A stretch of 64,000 nt of DNA, taken from assembly GCA_030740795.1 (NCBI GenBank), contig JASLWO010000037.1, forward strand, positions 1 to 64,000, read 5' to 3'. This DNA is from Acidimicrobiales bacterium (GTDB lineage Bacteria > Actinomycetota > Acidimicrobiia > Acidimicrobiales > UBA8592). The position numbers and the translations under genes were made by a program. Below the pieces are notes generated by a model. The model did no database searches. It saw nothing but the letters and a program-made list of their open reading frames with translations, and had not been told where the DNA came from. Below are positions 7,307 to 15,492 of the stretch, one piece after another (position 1 is the first letter of the stretch; each line of letters opens with the position of its first letter).

Positions 7307-8800
7307 GTGGCAACTCTTCGACTTTTCGCATCTATAAGAGAAATAGCTGGTACCAGCGCAAAACAATCTGAAGCTGAAACAGTGAATGGAGTGATTACTG
7401 AAGCAATCACAGAATTCGGTAAAGATTTCGCAGATCTTGTTCCCACTTGTCGCATATGGATTAATGGTAACCCAGCAACAATGGAAGATGCAGTAACCGC
7501 AGAAGATGAAATTGCGCTCCTGCCACCAGTTTCAGGAGGATCTAGAAGAAATCTGATTCAAGACCAAATCCCAGATTTACATAACCGAGAACTGCACGTA
7601 GCCATTATTTCAATGCATACTTCCCCTCTCACACAACCTGGGCAAGGAGACTCGGGTGGAATGAATGTGTACATACGTGAGGTAGCTACGGCTTTGGCCC
7701 ACCGTGGAATCCAATGCACTATTTATGTGCGCAAATGGAACCCATCGCTTCCAAGAGAAGTACATCTTGAACCAGGAGTTGAAATTGTTTATATAGAAGC
7801 GGGAGATTATGACCTAGCAAAGGAAAGACTTCCCGAAATCATTGACCAATTCACAATGGGAGTCGAAGCTGATCTTAGGGGAAGAAAATCAATAGATATC
7901 ATTCACGCTAATTACTGGCTTTCTGGAGTTGTCGGCCATCGCCTAAAACATAAACTGGATATTCCATTAGTTACGACTTTCCACACGCTTGGAGAAGCTA
8001 AAAAAGAAACTGGCCACCCCGAACCTGAAGAAAGAATTATTTCTGAACGAGAAACCATTGGTTGTTCAGAAATAATTGTCGCTAATAGCTTGATGGAAAA
8101 AGAACAACTTATATCACTGTATGACGCCCCTGAAGACCGTATTCACATTGTCCCGCTAGGAGTGGAACACGCTTTATTCTCACCTGGTAATCAAGCGGCG
8201 GCGCGGTCAGCTTTAGGACTTCCTAACGGTTCAATACTTATGTTCGTAGGGCGTTTGCAATCGTTAAAGGGGGTAGATGTCGCGATAAATGCCCTTGCAG
8301 AAATGAAAGATAGAGAAGCGACGTTACTTATCGTTGGAGGTGCAAGTGGCCCACAAGGAGAATCCCATGAAAGGCGCCTTAGAGAGCTAATAGCCGAACT
8401 CCCTTCCAGCACCCACGTCGTATTTGTTCCCCCTCAACCTCACCACATTTTGAGCACCTACTACCGTGCTTCAGATATCGTCCTTGTTCCTAGCAGGTCA
8501 GAATCATTCGGCCTTGTCGCTTTAGAGTCAGCAGCGTGTGGAACTCCGGTAGTTGCCGCTGCAGTTGGTGGATTAAAAGATTTAATAGATGATGGTCACA
8601 CAGGGATCCTTGTTGAAGGCTGGAACCCAACTCACTATGAAAATGCTGTAAATGAACTTCTTTCTAACCCATTCCTTTCAACTGAGATCGCTATGAACGC
8701 AGCAGAAAAAGCAAAGGATTTCTCCTGGGGCCAAACAGCCAACGACCTTATTGAGATTTACGCTTCGATACTTTCAACAGCACTTGTTGATTGTCGATAG
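7307..8800 (+). CDS. mshA: MoaD/ThiS-like domain fused to MshA-like glycosyltransferase
   Basis: A 497-residue fusion. Residues 1-78 are a complete MoaD-type ubiquitin-like sulfur carrier, starting MATLRLFASIREIAGT and ending LLPPVSGG with the diagnostic Gly77-Gly78. After a 17-residue linker, residues 96-490 form a GT-B, GT4-family glycosyltransferase very like MshA, which joins UDP-GlcNAc to inositol-3-phosphate in mycothiol synthesis. Marks are ISMHTSPL, GDSGGMNVY, FVGRLQSLKG, and the E-x7-E motif in SESFGLVALE. The following YbjN gene and the divergent phosphatase match the mshA neighbourhood. Start is GTG at 7307 with almost no leader. MoaD normally needs a free C-terminal Gly-Gly, so the internal position is odd. 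Confidence 0.85.
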   Translation: MATLRLFASIREIAGTSAKQSEAETVNGVITEAITEFGKDFADLVPTCRIWINGNPATMEDAVTAEDEIALLPPVSGGSRRNLIQDQIPDLHNRELHVAIISMHTSPLTQPGQGDSGGMNVYIREVATALAHRGIQCTIYVRKWNPSLPREVHLEPGVEIVYIEAGDYDLAKERLPEIIDQFTMGVEADLRGRKSIDIIHANYWLSGVVGHRLKHKLDIPLVTTFHTLGEAKKETGHPEPEERIISERETIGCSEIIVANSLMEKEQLISLYDAPEDRIHIVPLGVEHALFSPGNQAAARSALGLPNGSILMFVGRLQSLKGVDVAINALAEMKDREATLLIVGGASGPQGESHERRLRELIAELPSSTHVVFVPPQPHHILSTYYRASDIVLVPSRSESFGLVALESAACGTPVVAAAVGGLKDLIDDGHTGILVEGWNPTHYENAVNELLSNPFLSTEIAMNAAEKAKDFSWGQTANDLIEIYASILSTALVDCR

Positions 8801-8808
8801 AGAACTCT

Positions 8809-9270
8809 ATGAAGAATGACTTTGCTTCTCCCAGCGAGCTTAGCGAATTACAAAAAAAAGTTGATGAGTGGTTGCAGAATCAACTGAACGAAAATTTTGT
8901 TATCCAATCAGTTGATTATGACCAAGAAGAAGACCGATGGCATGTGAGAATTCTTGGAGAAGAAAAACAGAATTACATGATTTGGGTGACATTGGGTCAA
9001 AGAACTCTTCATTTTGAAACATATGTTATGCCAGAGCCCGAAGAGAATGAAGGAAAATTTTATGAACACCTGCTCCGAAGGAACCAAAAACTTCACGCGA
9101 TCTCATTTTCAATTGGAGCCGAAAATGCCGTATACCTTTCAGGTGAACTTCATAACCAATGGATCTCTGAGGAAAATCTTGATTGGATGATTGGCAGTAT
9201 CTACGCAGCTATTGAACTTAGTTTTAAAACCGCACTACGCATAGGTTTCGCATCAAGGTTCAACGAGTAA
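8809..9270 (+). CDS. YbjN-domain protein
   Basis: A 153-residue protein resembling the YbjN/type III secretion chaperone-like family, as found directly after mshA in mycobacteria (Rv0487-like). It has an N-terminal helix, an antiparallel sheet (RWHVRIL, NYMIWVTL, TLHFETYVMP), a conserved Y-E-H-L-L-R-R-N helix, and SGELHNQWISEENLD followed by a final helix. The ATG at 8809 lies 8 bases after the fusion-gene stop; a TTG at 8791 is less likely. Function unknown; it is probably co-transcribed with the glycosyltransferase. Confidence 0.75.
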   Translation: MKNDFASPSELSELQKKVDEWLQNQLNENFVIQSVDYDQEEDRWHVRILGEEKQNYMIWVTLGQRTLHFETYVMPEPEENEGKFYEHLLRRNQKLHAISFSIGAENAVYLSGELHNQWISEENLDWMIGSIYAAIELSFKTALRIGFASRFNE

Positions 9271-9334
9271 CTACTTTCTAAACAATGCTTTTAAAAGGTA
9301 CTCACATCTATCTTGAACCTACTAGCTTTAAACC

Positions 9335-10126
9335 ATGGGAAAGAAGCTTTCAATAGTAGGTGGCGGCAAGATGGGAGAAGCGCTCCTTGCAGGACTTGTT
9401 ACTTCAAAATGGGCAGAACCTGACGAATTGTCAGTCATTGAACCTGATGAGAATCGCATCAAAGAACTCAAAGAGAAATATAAGGAGACGACCTTTTCTG
9501 ATGAACTTCTAGTCAGCGAAAATTTTCTTCTTGCGGTGAAACCCCAAATGGTTTCAGCTATATGTCAAGAGATCAACGAAATGAAACCAAAACGAGTAAT
9601 TTCAATAGCTGCGGGAATCACAATTAATTCGATAGAAAGCGAACTTTCAAAGGGAACAGCCGTAGTGCGCGTTATGCCTAACACCCCAGCGATGATTGGT
9701 GAAGGTATGTCAGCGATTGCACCTGGGACAAGTGCCACTAAAGAAGATCTTGACTGGGCTAGCTCAATTCTTTCCGCTGTCGGGGAAGTAGTAGTAGTAG
9801 ATGAGAATACGCTTGATGCAGTTACGGGACTTAGCGGATCTGGACCGGCGTACCTATTTCTATTAGCTGAAGCAATGATCGCAGCAGGGATAGCTAATGG
9901 GCTTGACCCAAGCGTCGCTGACTTGTTGACAAGGCAAACTCTGTTAGGGGCTTCGAGTCTCCTCTCTACATCAGGAGTTGCGCCTTTAGACCTTAGAACT
10001 TCAGTCACTTCTCCTAATGGAACTACCGCAGCCGCTATAGAATCCTTTGAAAAGAATCAATTTTTAGCACTAGTCAATGACGCTATTACTGCAGCGACTG
10101 AGAGATCAAAAGAGCTCGGACAGTAG
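9335..10126 (+). CDS. proC: Pyrroline-5-carboxylate reductase
   Basis: A 263-residue enzyme that reduces pyrroline-5-carboxylate to L-proline with NAD(P)H. The Rossmann motif I-V-G-G-G-K-M-G is at residues 7-14. MPNTPAMIGEGMS and the signature region around LSGSGPAYLFLLAEA-MIAAGIA are intact, as is the C-terminal TSPNGTTAAAIESF. Length is normal. The gene stands alone after a 64-base gap and is followed by the HTH gene, an order I recall from mycobacteria (Rv0500-Rv0500A). Confidence 0.95.
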   Translation: MGKKLSIVGGGKMGEALLAGLVTSKWAEPDELSVIEPDENRIKELKEKYKETTFSDELLVSENFLLAVKPQMVSAICQEINEMKPKRVISIAAGITINSIESELSKGTAVVRVMPNTPAMIGEGMSAIAPGTSATKEDLDWASSILSAVGEVVVVDENTLDAVTGLSGSGPAYLFLLAEAMIAAGIANGLDPSVADLLTRQTLLGASSLLSTSGVAPLDLRTSVTSPNGTTAAAIESFEKNQFLALVNDAITAATERSKELGQ

Positions 10127-10177
10127 AGTCAGTCAATTCTCCTAGTTCGATTTGCACTTTCTCCACACGCGCCTAAG

Positions 10178-10405
10178 GTGACGCTTCAGGAGATGATGAG
10201 GCCATTTATGTTGAATGAAAAAACCCCACTACCGAAATTTATGACAGTCGGTGAGGTAGCGGACTTTATGAGAGTTTCTTCTATGACAGTTTATAGGCTT
10301 ATCAAAGCGGGAGATCTGCGAGCAGCTAGAGTTGGGAAATCTTACCGGATACGGGAAGAAGATATCAACGCCTTCTTGGCAAGTCGTTATAACCAGACTG
10401 GCTGA
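10178..10405 (+). CDS. Excisionase/BldC-like helix-turn-helix protein
   Basis: A small DNA-binding protein built around one MerR-type winged HTH: FMTVGEVADFMRVSSMTVYRLI, a wing with RVGKSYRIRE, and EDINAFL. It closely recalls the Rv0500A-type excisionase-family proteins of actinobacteria, including the ending S-R-Y-N-x-x-G. Several starts are possible: GTG 10178, ATG 10193, or ATG 10208, which has GAGG six bases upstream and gives 65 residues. No integrase or phage genes are nearby, so it is likely a housekeeping regulator. Confidence 0.8.
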   Translation: MTLQEMMRPFMLNEKTPLPKFMTVGEVADFMRVSSMTVYRLIKAGDLRAARVGKSYRIREEDINAFLASRYNQTG

Positions 10406-10446
10406 AAACGACCTTAAAGAATTTCTAGAAACTGTACAATTGAATC

Positions 10447-11304
10447 GTGACTGTATCTAGATATTCAACAATCAGTTTCCTAAGCGATTTTGGCAGCAAG
10501 GACGAATTTGTTGGCGTGGTAAAGTCTGTGATCCGCTCAATAAATCAAGACGTGAAAGTTGTTGATATCACCCACGGTGTGAAACCACATGACATTAGGG
10601 CTGGTGGCTTAGCTCTCGCTCGAGCATCTCAGTATTTGAACCCAGGTGTTATTCTCGCAGTCGTCGATCCAGGTGTTGGTACCGCTAGAAGGGCGATCGC
10701 TTTAGAAATAAATAACGGAGAATATGTTTTCGTAGGTCCTGACAATGGTCTTTTAGCTCCCGCTATTGCAATGATTGGAGAAATAAGTCAGGCGGTTGAA
10801 TTAGATAAACCAGAATTTCATTTACCAACCTTGTCTTCAACATTTGCTGGGAGAGATGTATTTGCACCAGCAGCAGCTCATTTGTGCAAGGGGATAGAAA
10901 TTTGTGATTTAGGTACCTTGATTTCCCTATCATCTCTACACCCAGGATTACTTCCTGTTTCTTCGAAAGAAGACAACAAGGTTATTGCTGAAATTCTATG
11001 GAAGGATCATTTCGGCAACCTCCAACTGAATGTATCAGAAGAAGACATTGCCGATTTCGGTGAACACATGCTTGTGCATGTGGGTGGCAACGTACGAGGG
11101 ATCCGACGAGCAAAGAGTTTTGAGGAAATCCCAGAATCTGAAATTGGTATCATTGTTGACTCTTATGGATTGCTTGCTCTCACAATGTTTGGACGTTCGG
11201 TCGCAGAAGAACTCCGAGCAGATGAACGACAGCAGGTAAAAATTGAGAATGGTACGGCTTCAGAAGGTACTTCGACGCCAATCACATTAAAAGGAAAATC
11301 ATGA
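10447..11304 (+). CDS. S-adenosyl-L-methionine hydrolase (DUF62 / SAM hydroxide adenosyltransferase family)
   Basis: A 285-residue member of the fluorinase/chlorinase fold family. Marks are FLSDFGSKDEFVGV near the N-terminus, D-I-T-H-G-V, VVDPGVGT-x-RR, VGPDNGLL and GRDVFAPAAAHL. Most bacterial members hydrolyse S-adenosylmethionine to adenosine and methionine with an Asp-Arg-His-activated water; halogenases are rare, and nothing here specifically suggests halogenation. Start is GTG at 10447. Its stop overlaps a tiny membrane-protein ORF (ATGA). Confidence 0.82.
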   Translation: MTVSRYSTISFLSDFGSKDEFVGVVKSVIRSINQDVKVVDITHGVKPHDIRAGGLALARASQYLNPGVILAVVDPGVGTARRAIALEINNGEYVFVGPDNGLLAPAIAMIGEISQAVELDKPEFHLPTLSSTFAGRDVFAPAAAHLCKGIEICDLGTLISLSSLHPGLLPVSSKEDNKVIAEILWKDHFGNLQLNVSEEDIADFGEHMLVHVGGNVRGIRRAKSFEEIPESEIGIIVDSYGLLALTMFGRSVAEELRADERQQVKIENGTASEGTSTPITLKGKS

Positions 11305-11390
11305 GAAAAGCGACGTCATTAGCGGTCTTCGTTCTTCTCGGCATGATTCTTTTAGCAAGTCTTTTGCAACTCTTCTTTCTCGCTAGATAA
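11301..11390 (+). CDS. Tiny single-pass membrane protein (29 residues)
   Basis: A 29-codon ORF starts within the stop of the preceding gene (ATGA overlap) and is preceded by AAAAGGAAAATC, a plausible ribosome-binding site. The peptide begins MRKATS and continues with about 21 uninterrupted hydrophobic residues, ending in A-R. This is the look of a single membrane helix with a positive N-terminus inside. I do not recognise it. The coupling, the start signal and the composition argue against chance, but no homology can be claimed. Confidence 0.5.
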   Translation: MRKATSLAVFVLLGMILLASLLQLFFLAR

Positions 11391-11463
11391 TTTTCTGTTG
11401 CTCGGTTACCTCTAATGAAAAACCGCGATAAGTTTAGATAGAACAGTAAATAAATCTCAGCAC

Positions 11464-11481
11464 ACCAAAATCACTTTTGGT
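11464..11481. repeat. Short inverted repeat upstream of hemA
   Basis: ACCAAAA and TTTTGGT form a perfect 7-bp stem with a TCAC loop, 74 bases before the hemA start. It could be a weak terminator of the preceding unit or an operator for the heme operon. Nothing else is evident in the 164-base gap. Confidence 0.35.
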
Positions 11482-11554
11482 TTGGCACGAATGTTTCGTT
11501 TCAGCGATGCTAGAGATAGCCCACTAGGGCAAACTAATCAAGGATTGTCACAGC

Positions 11555-12817
11555 TTGTCTCTTGTCGTAATCGGAATTAATAACAGAACTATGCCGCTTG
11601 ATCTCTTTGAGCGCTTTGCTATCCAAGATGATGGCCTACCAAAGGCAATAGCGGATGTCATTGCTCGACGTAATGTGAGCGAAGCGATAGTTCTATCAAC
11701 ATGCAATCGGTTAGAGGTGTATGTATACGCTGAAAAATTCCATGGAGCGTATCAAGACGTGAGGGATTTCCTCACAGAGACTGCTGGTGTAGCCCCTGAG
11801 GAATTCAACGATTACCTATACGCACACTATGAACATGAAGCGATCAGTCATCTTTTCTCAGTTACCAGCGGTTTAGATTCTGCAATAGTCGGAGAGAACC
11901 AAGTACAACACCAAGTGAAGGTGGCTTGGGAGCGAGCACGAGAAGAAGGAGCATGTGGGACTGTAATCAATTCGGCATTCCGGCGAGCACTTGAAGTAGG
12001 GAAAAGGGTTCGGACAGAAACAAATGTTGGAGAAGATATTTCATCTATCAGTCAGGCCTGCGTTGAATTAGCTCAACGATCACTTGGCGGTTTCGCTGAC
12101 CGAAAAGTTTTAGTAGTTGGAGCAGGTGAAGTCAGCGATGGGGTAGCTAATTCGCTCAAGGATGAAGGAGCTAGTGAAATCTACTTCGTTAATCGAAGTT
12201 TTGATAGGGCCGAAGCACTAGCCAACATGTCAGGAGGTCATGCACTGCCATATGAGGAGCTTAATGAAATACTCAAAGAAGTTGATGTTCTCATAAGCGC
12301 CACGGCAGCGAACTCGTACATCCTCAATCAAAAACAAGTTCAAGAGGTAATGTCAAGCCGAGCAGGTAGGGAACTCCTAATGGTGGATATAGCAGTACCA
12401 CGTGATGTTGACCCGCAAGTTGCACATTTAGATGGAGTCACTCTTATAGATATAGATACGCTTTGGTCATCGCATTCGCATACAGCACTTATTGGGGATA
12501 ATAAGGAATACGTCAAGGCTTTGACAATCATACAAGAAGAGTTAAATAGGTTTCTGGAAGATCAATCAGCCCGGCAGGTAGCACCTTTGATAGCTGGATT
12601 CCGAAATGGGGCTGAAGAGATTCGACAAGCTGAACTGAAACGCTTTGCTAGCCAACTTTCAGATCTAACTGATGAACAACGAGAACTTGTGGAATCACTC
12701 ACCCAAGGTATTCTTGGGAAACTTCTTCATGATCCGACCGTTTCGCTCAGTGAAGCTGCTGGGTCGCCACGTGGTGAACGTTTAGCCGACGCTCTCCGCG
12801 AACTCTTCAATCTCTAG
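11555..12817 (+). CDS. hemA: Glutamyl-tRNA reductase
   Basis: A 420-residue enzyme of the C5 pathway that reduces glutamyl-tRNA(Glu) to glutamate-1-semialdehyde with NADPH. The catalytic cysteine is C50 in VLSTCNRLEVY. Other marks are VGENQVQHQVK, the NADPH-binding VLVVGAGEVSDGVA (the usual GxGEM is GAGEV here), and the C-terminal dimerisation helices. Start is TTG at 11555, which places the conserved VVIGINNRTMPL at the N-terminus. It opens a tightly packed hemA-C-D-B-L operon. Confidence 0.95.
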   Translation: MSLVVIGINNRTMPLDLFERFAIQDDGLPKAIADVIARRNVSEAIVLSTCNRLEVYVYAEKFHGAYQDVRDFLTETAGVAPEEFNDYLYAHYEHEAISHLFSVTSGLDSAIVGENQVQHQVKVAWERAREEGACGTVINSAFRRALEVGKRVRTETNVGEDISSISQACVELAQRSLGGFADRKVLVVGAGEVSDGVANSLKDEGASEIYFVNRSFDRAEALANMSGGHALPYEELNEILKEVDVLISATAANSYILNQKQVQEVMSSRAGRELLMVDIAVPRDVDPQVAHLDGVTLIDIDTLWSSHSHTALIGDNKEYVKALTIIQEELNRFLEDQSARQVAPLIAGFRNGAEEIRQAELKRFASQLSDLTDEQRELVESLTQGILGKLLHDPTVSLSEAAGSPRGERLADALRELFNL

Positions 12818-12830
12818 TAGCGTAAAGGGA

Positions 12831-13694
12831 ATGAAGCTAAGGGCCGCGACTAGAGGAAGCCCACTTGCCCTCTGGCAAACAAGCTATGTTGCTTCACTTC
12901 TACAGCCCCTAGGTATTGAAGTTGAGCCACTTGTAGTAAAGACCGTGGGAGATCAAGACCAAAGTAGCCCTTTGCATGCAATCGGGGGTCAGGGTATTTT
13001 CGTTAAAGAAATCCAGCAAGCTGTTCTTGATGAGAAAGCTAACTTTGCTGTTCATTCGCTGAAAGATCTACCTTCGCTTCCAGTTAATGGATTATTACTC
13101 GCTTCAGTTCCAAGACGAGGTGATCCAAGGGATGTCCTTGTTGGTTGCAGATTAGAAGACTTACCTTCTGGCGCGAATATTGCAACTGGCTCAGTTCGAA
13201 GAAAAGCACAATTAACTGCTTTACGCCCAGATCTAAATTTTCATGAATTACGAGGGAATATTGAAACTCGACTCGCTAAAGCAGAAAATTTCGACGCTAT
13301 CGTAATGGCTTCAGTAGCACTTAAACGTCTTAATTTGAATCCCAGCATTGTTGACACTCTTGAACCAAGCATAATGATTCCCCAAGTTGGGCAAGGAGCC
13401 ATTGGACTTGAATGCCTGACCGAAGACACAGAATTGCGAATCCTATTGGAACGAATTGAAGACAGAGATTCGCGCACACTTATCAATGCTGAACGTGAGT
13501 TCCTCATTCAAATAGGAGCGGACTGCAGTCAACCAGTAGCGGGACACGCCACCTTTGAAGCAGGAAGTATTCGGCTAAGAGCATTTTTAGGCAATGAAGA
13601 AACGAAACGAGTTTTTTTTGATGACCGCATAGGATCAAATGCGGAACTCTTAGGGCGAGATTCAGCAACTGCGCTACTTGAAAAAATGAACTAA
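12831..13694 (+). CDS. hemC: Porphobilinogen deaminase (hydroxymethylbilane synthase)
   Basis: A 287-residue enzyme that polymerises four porphobilinogens into hydroxymethylbilane. The start LRAATRGSPLALWQT is typical. HSLKDLP carries a substrate-binding region, GSVRRKAQL follows, and the dipyrromethane cofactor cysteine is C232 in GADCSQPVAG. Length is slightly short of the usual 300-310 but all domains are present. Its stop overlaps the hemD start by one base (TAATG). Confidence 0.95.
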   Translation: MKLRAATRGSPLALWQTSYVASLLQPLGIEVEPLVVKTVGDQDQSSPLHAIGGQGIFVKEIQQAVLDEKANFAVHSLKDLPSLPVNGLLLASVPRRGDPRDVLVGCRLEDLPSGANIATGSVRRKAQLTALRPDLNFHELRGNIETRLAKAENFDAIVMASVALKRLNLNPSIVDTLEPSIMIPQVGQGAIGLECLTEDTELRILLERIEDRDSRTLINAEREFLIQIGADCSQPVAGHATFEAGSIRLRAFLGNEETKRVFFDDRIGSNAELLGRDSATALLEKMN

Positions 13695-14455
13695 TGCGAT
13701 GCAATGAACAAGAAATATTTCAACCTAAAAAAACAATAGTTACCCGAGCGTTTTCACAGGCCACCCAACTCTTAGACAAACTTTCTGCGTTGGGTATAGA
13801 TCCAATTCCTTTACCAACCATTGAAATACAAGCTCCAAGTGATGGAGGTAAAGAATTACGTGAATCTATTCAAAATTTAGAAGACTATGACTGGGTAATT
13901 CTCACATCTGCAAACGGGGTTGAAATGTTCCTGCAGGAAGTAAGTGACATAAGCGTATTGGAGCGAACCCAAATTGCTGCAATAGGTCTCGGAACTAAAC
14001 AAGCACTGAAAGAGTACGGTTTGGAAACAGATCTAATTCCAAATGATTATGTGGCTGAAGGATTACTAGAAGTGTTTCCAGATTTTCAAGAAGAGGGAAG
14101 GATACTTCTTCCAAGAGGAGCTAAGGGGAGAGATGTTCTTCCCGAAACTCTTCGTGAAGCAGGGTGGATTGTTGATGTGATACCTACTTATCAAACATGT
14201 ATTCCTGAAAAATTTGACCCATTTGATAATCAAACGATTGGAGCGGATTCTATTATTTTCACTTCAGCTTCAACAGTTGAGAACTTTGTAAAAATGTACG
14301 GACTAGAGAATATGCCCCCCAATCTTATTTCTATTGGCCCAATAACAACTAAATCCATTCACTCATTAGATCTTCATGTTGCTTTAGAAGCAGACCCTCA
14401 CACTATTCAGGGAATAATAGACTGCTTGCAGGTCCAATTCGAAAAATTGCGTTAA
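13694..14455 (+). CDS. hemD: Uroporphyrinogen-III synthase
   Basis: A 253-residue HemD-fold protein that cyclises hydroxymethylbilane with inversion of ring D. Family sequence identity is low, so the call rests on the pattern and position. It has VTRAFSQATQLLDKLSALGIDPIPLPTIEI at the start (spanning 17-46), DWVILTSANGVEMF, GRILLPRGAKGRDVLPETL, and IIFTSASTVENF followed by ISIGPITTKSI. It is coupled to hemC by a one-base overlap. Confidence 0.9.
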   Translation: MRCNEQEIFQPKKTIVTRAFSQATQLLDKLSALGIDPIPLPTIEIQAPSDGGKELRESIQNLEDYDWVILTSANGVEMFLQEVSDISVLERTQIAAIGLGTKQALKEYGLETDLIPNDYVAEGLLEVFPDFQEEGRILLPRGAKGRDVLPETLREAGWIVDVIPTYQTCIPEKFDPFDNQTIGADSIIFTSASTVENFVKMYGLENMPPNLISIGPITTKSIHSLDLHVALEADPHTIQGIIDCLQVQFEKLR

Positions 14456-14517
14456 CCATCTCTTTTATCATGGCCGTTGCCTTCGTGACCTGACAATGTC
14501 ACTCATATACTAGAAAA

Positions 14518-15492
14518 GTGCCATTCCCAGAACAAAGACTTAGAAGACTTAGAAGTACATCTTCGCTACGACGATTAATAGCGGAAACAACTCTTGAAGT
14601 TAATGATCTCGTTGCCCCTTTATTCGTTCGGGAAGGAATCTCAGAACCGCACGAAATCTCTTCACTTCCAGGTGTGGTTCAACACTCAAGAGAGTCTCTT
14701 GTTAGAGAAGTCAATGAGCTCCGAGACTTAGGTATTCCTGGGATTGTCTTATTCGGCATACCTGAGAGGAAAGATTCCACTGGTTCTGAGGCATGGAACC
14801 CCGAAGGCATAGTCCAAGAGGCTATACGGGACTGTAAGAAAGCCGTAGGAGAAGACATAGTTGTGATCGCTGACCTATGTGTAGATGAATACACAGATCA
14901 CGGCCATTGTGGGATCGTGAACGATGATGAAATTATAGACAATGATGCGACGCTGGGGCTTTACAAAAAAATAGCTCAATCACAGGCTAAAGCCGGTGCT
15001 GACATTATCGCTCCCAGCGGAATGATGGACGGACAGGTTGCTGCTATCAGAGAAGCTTTGGATGAAATAAATTTCCAACAAACCCCGATACTCGCGTATT
15101 CAGCGAAATACGCATCTGGATTATACGGACCTTTCCGAGACGCTGTTAATGTGTCATTGGAGAACAGTGACCGCAAGTCATACCAGCAAGATTGGAGAAA
15201 CGCGAGAGAAGCCTTAGCAGAAATCCGTGCTGACCTTTCTGAAGGCGCTGACATGATCATGGTCAAGCCAGCAGTCACATATTTAGACATAATTGCTAAA
15301 GCTCGTGAAATCACCGATGTACCAATAGCTGCTTATCATGTTTCAGGAGAATACGCGATGATCAAAGCAGCCAGTCAACAAGGTTGGATAGATGGCGATC
15401 AAGTTGCCCTAGAGCAACTAACAGCAATAAAAAGAGCGGGTGCGAATTTTATTTTGACGTATCATGCGAAAGAAACTGCAAAAATCCTGTGA
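14518..15492 (+). CDS. hemB: Delta-aminolevulinic acid dehydratase (porphobilinogen synthase)
   Basis: A 324-residue enzyme that condenses two 5-aminolevulinates to porphobilinogen. The two Schiff-base lysines lie in AYSAKYASGLYGPFRDA and MIMVKPAVTYLD. The metal-site segment reads D-L-C121-V-D123-E-Y-T-D-H-G-H-C131: two of the three zinc cysteines are kept and the middle one is Asp, an intermediate between Zn-type and Mg-type enzymes. Start is GTG at 14518 after a 62-base gap from hemD. Confidence 0.95.
   Translation: MPFPEQRLRRLRSTSSLRRLIAETTLEVNDLVAPLFVREGISEPHEISSLPGVVQHSRESLVREVNELRDLGIPGIVLFGIPERKDSTGSEAWNPEGIVQEAIRDCKKAVGEDIVVIADLCVDEYTDHGHCGIVNDDEIIDNDATLGLYKKIAQSQAKAGADIIAPSGMMDGQVAAIREALDEINFQQTPILAYSAKYASGLYGPFRDAVNVSLENSDRKSYQQDWRNAREALAEIRADLSEGADMIMVKPAVTYLDIIAKAREITDVPIAAYHVSGEYAMIKAASQQGWIDGDQVALEQLTAIKRAGANFILTYHAKETAKIL

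Noticed and set aside
10178-10405. Phage excisionase marking an integrated element
   Set aside because: There is no integrase, attachment-site repeat or other phage gene nearby, and the gene has its actinobacterial housekeeping neighbour proC.
10447-11304. Fluorinase or chlorinase
   Set aside because: The family match is general, and most members are SAM hydrolases. No halogenation pathway genes are near.
14456-14517. Bridging ORF between hemD and hemB
   Set aside because: The gap holds only two very short frames (7 and 5 codons) that do not span it, so the bridging pattern is not seen in the heme operon.
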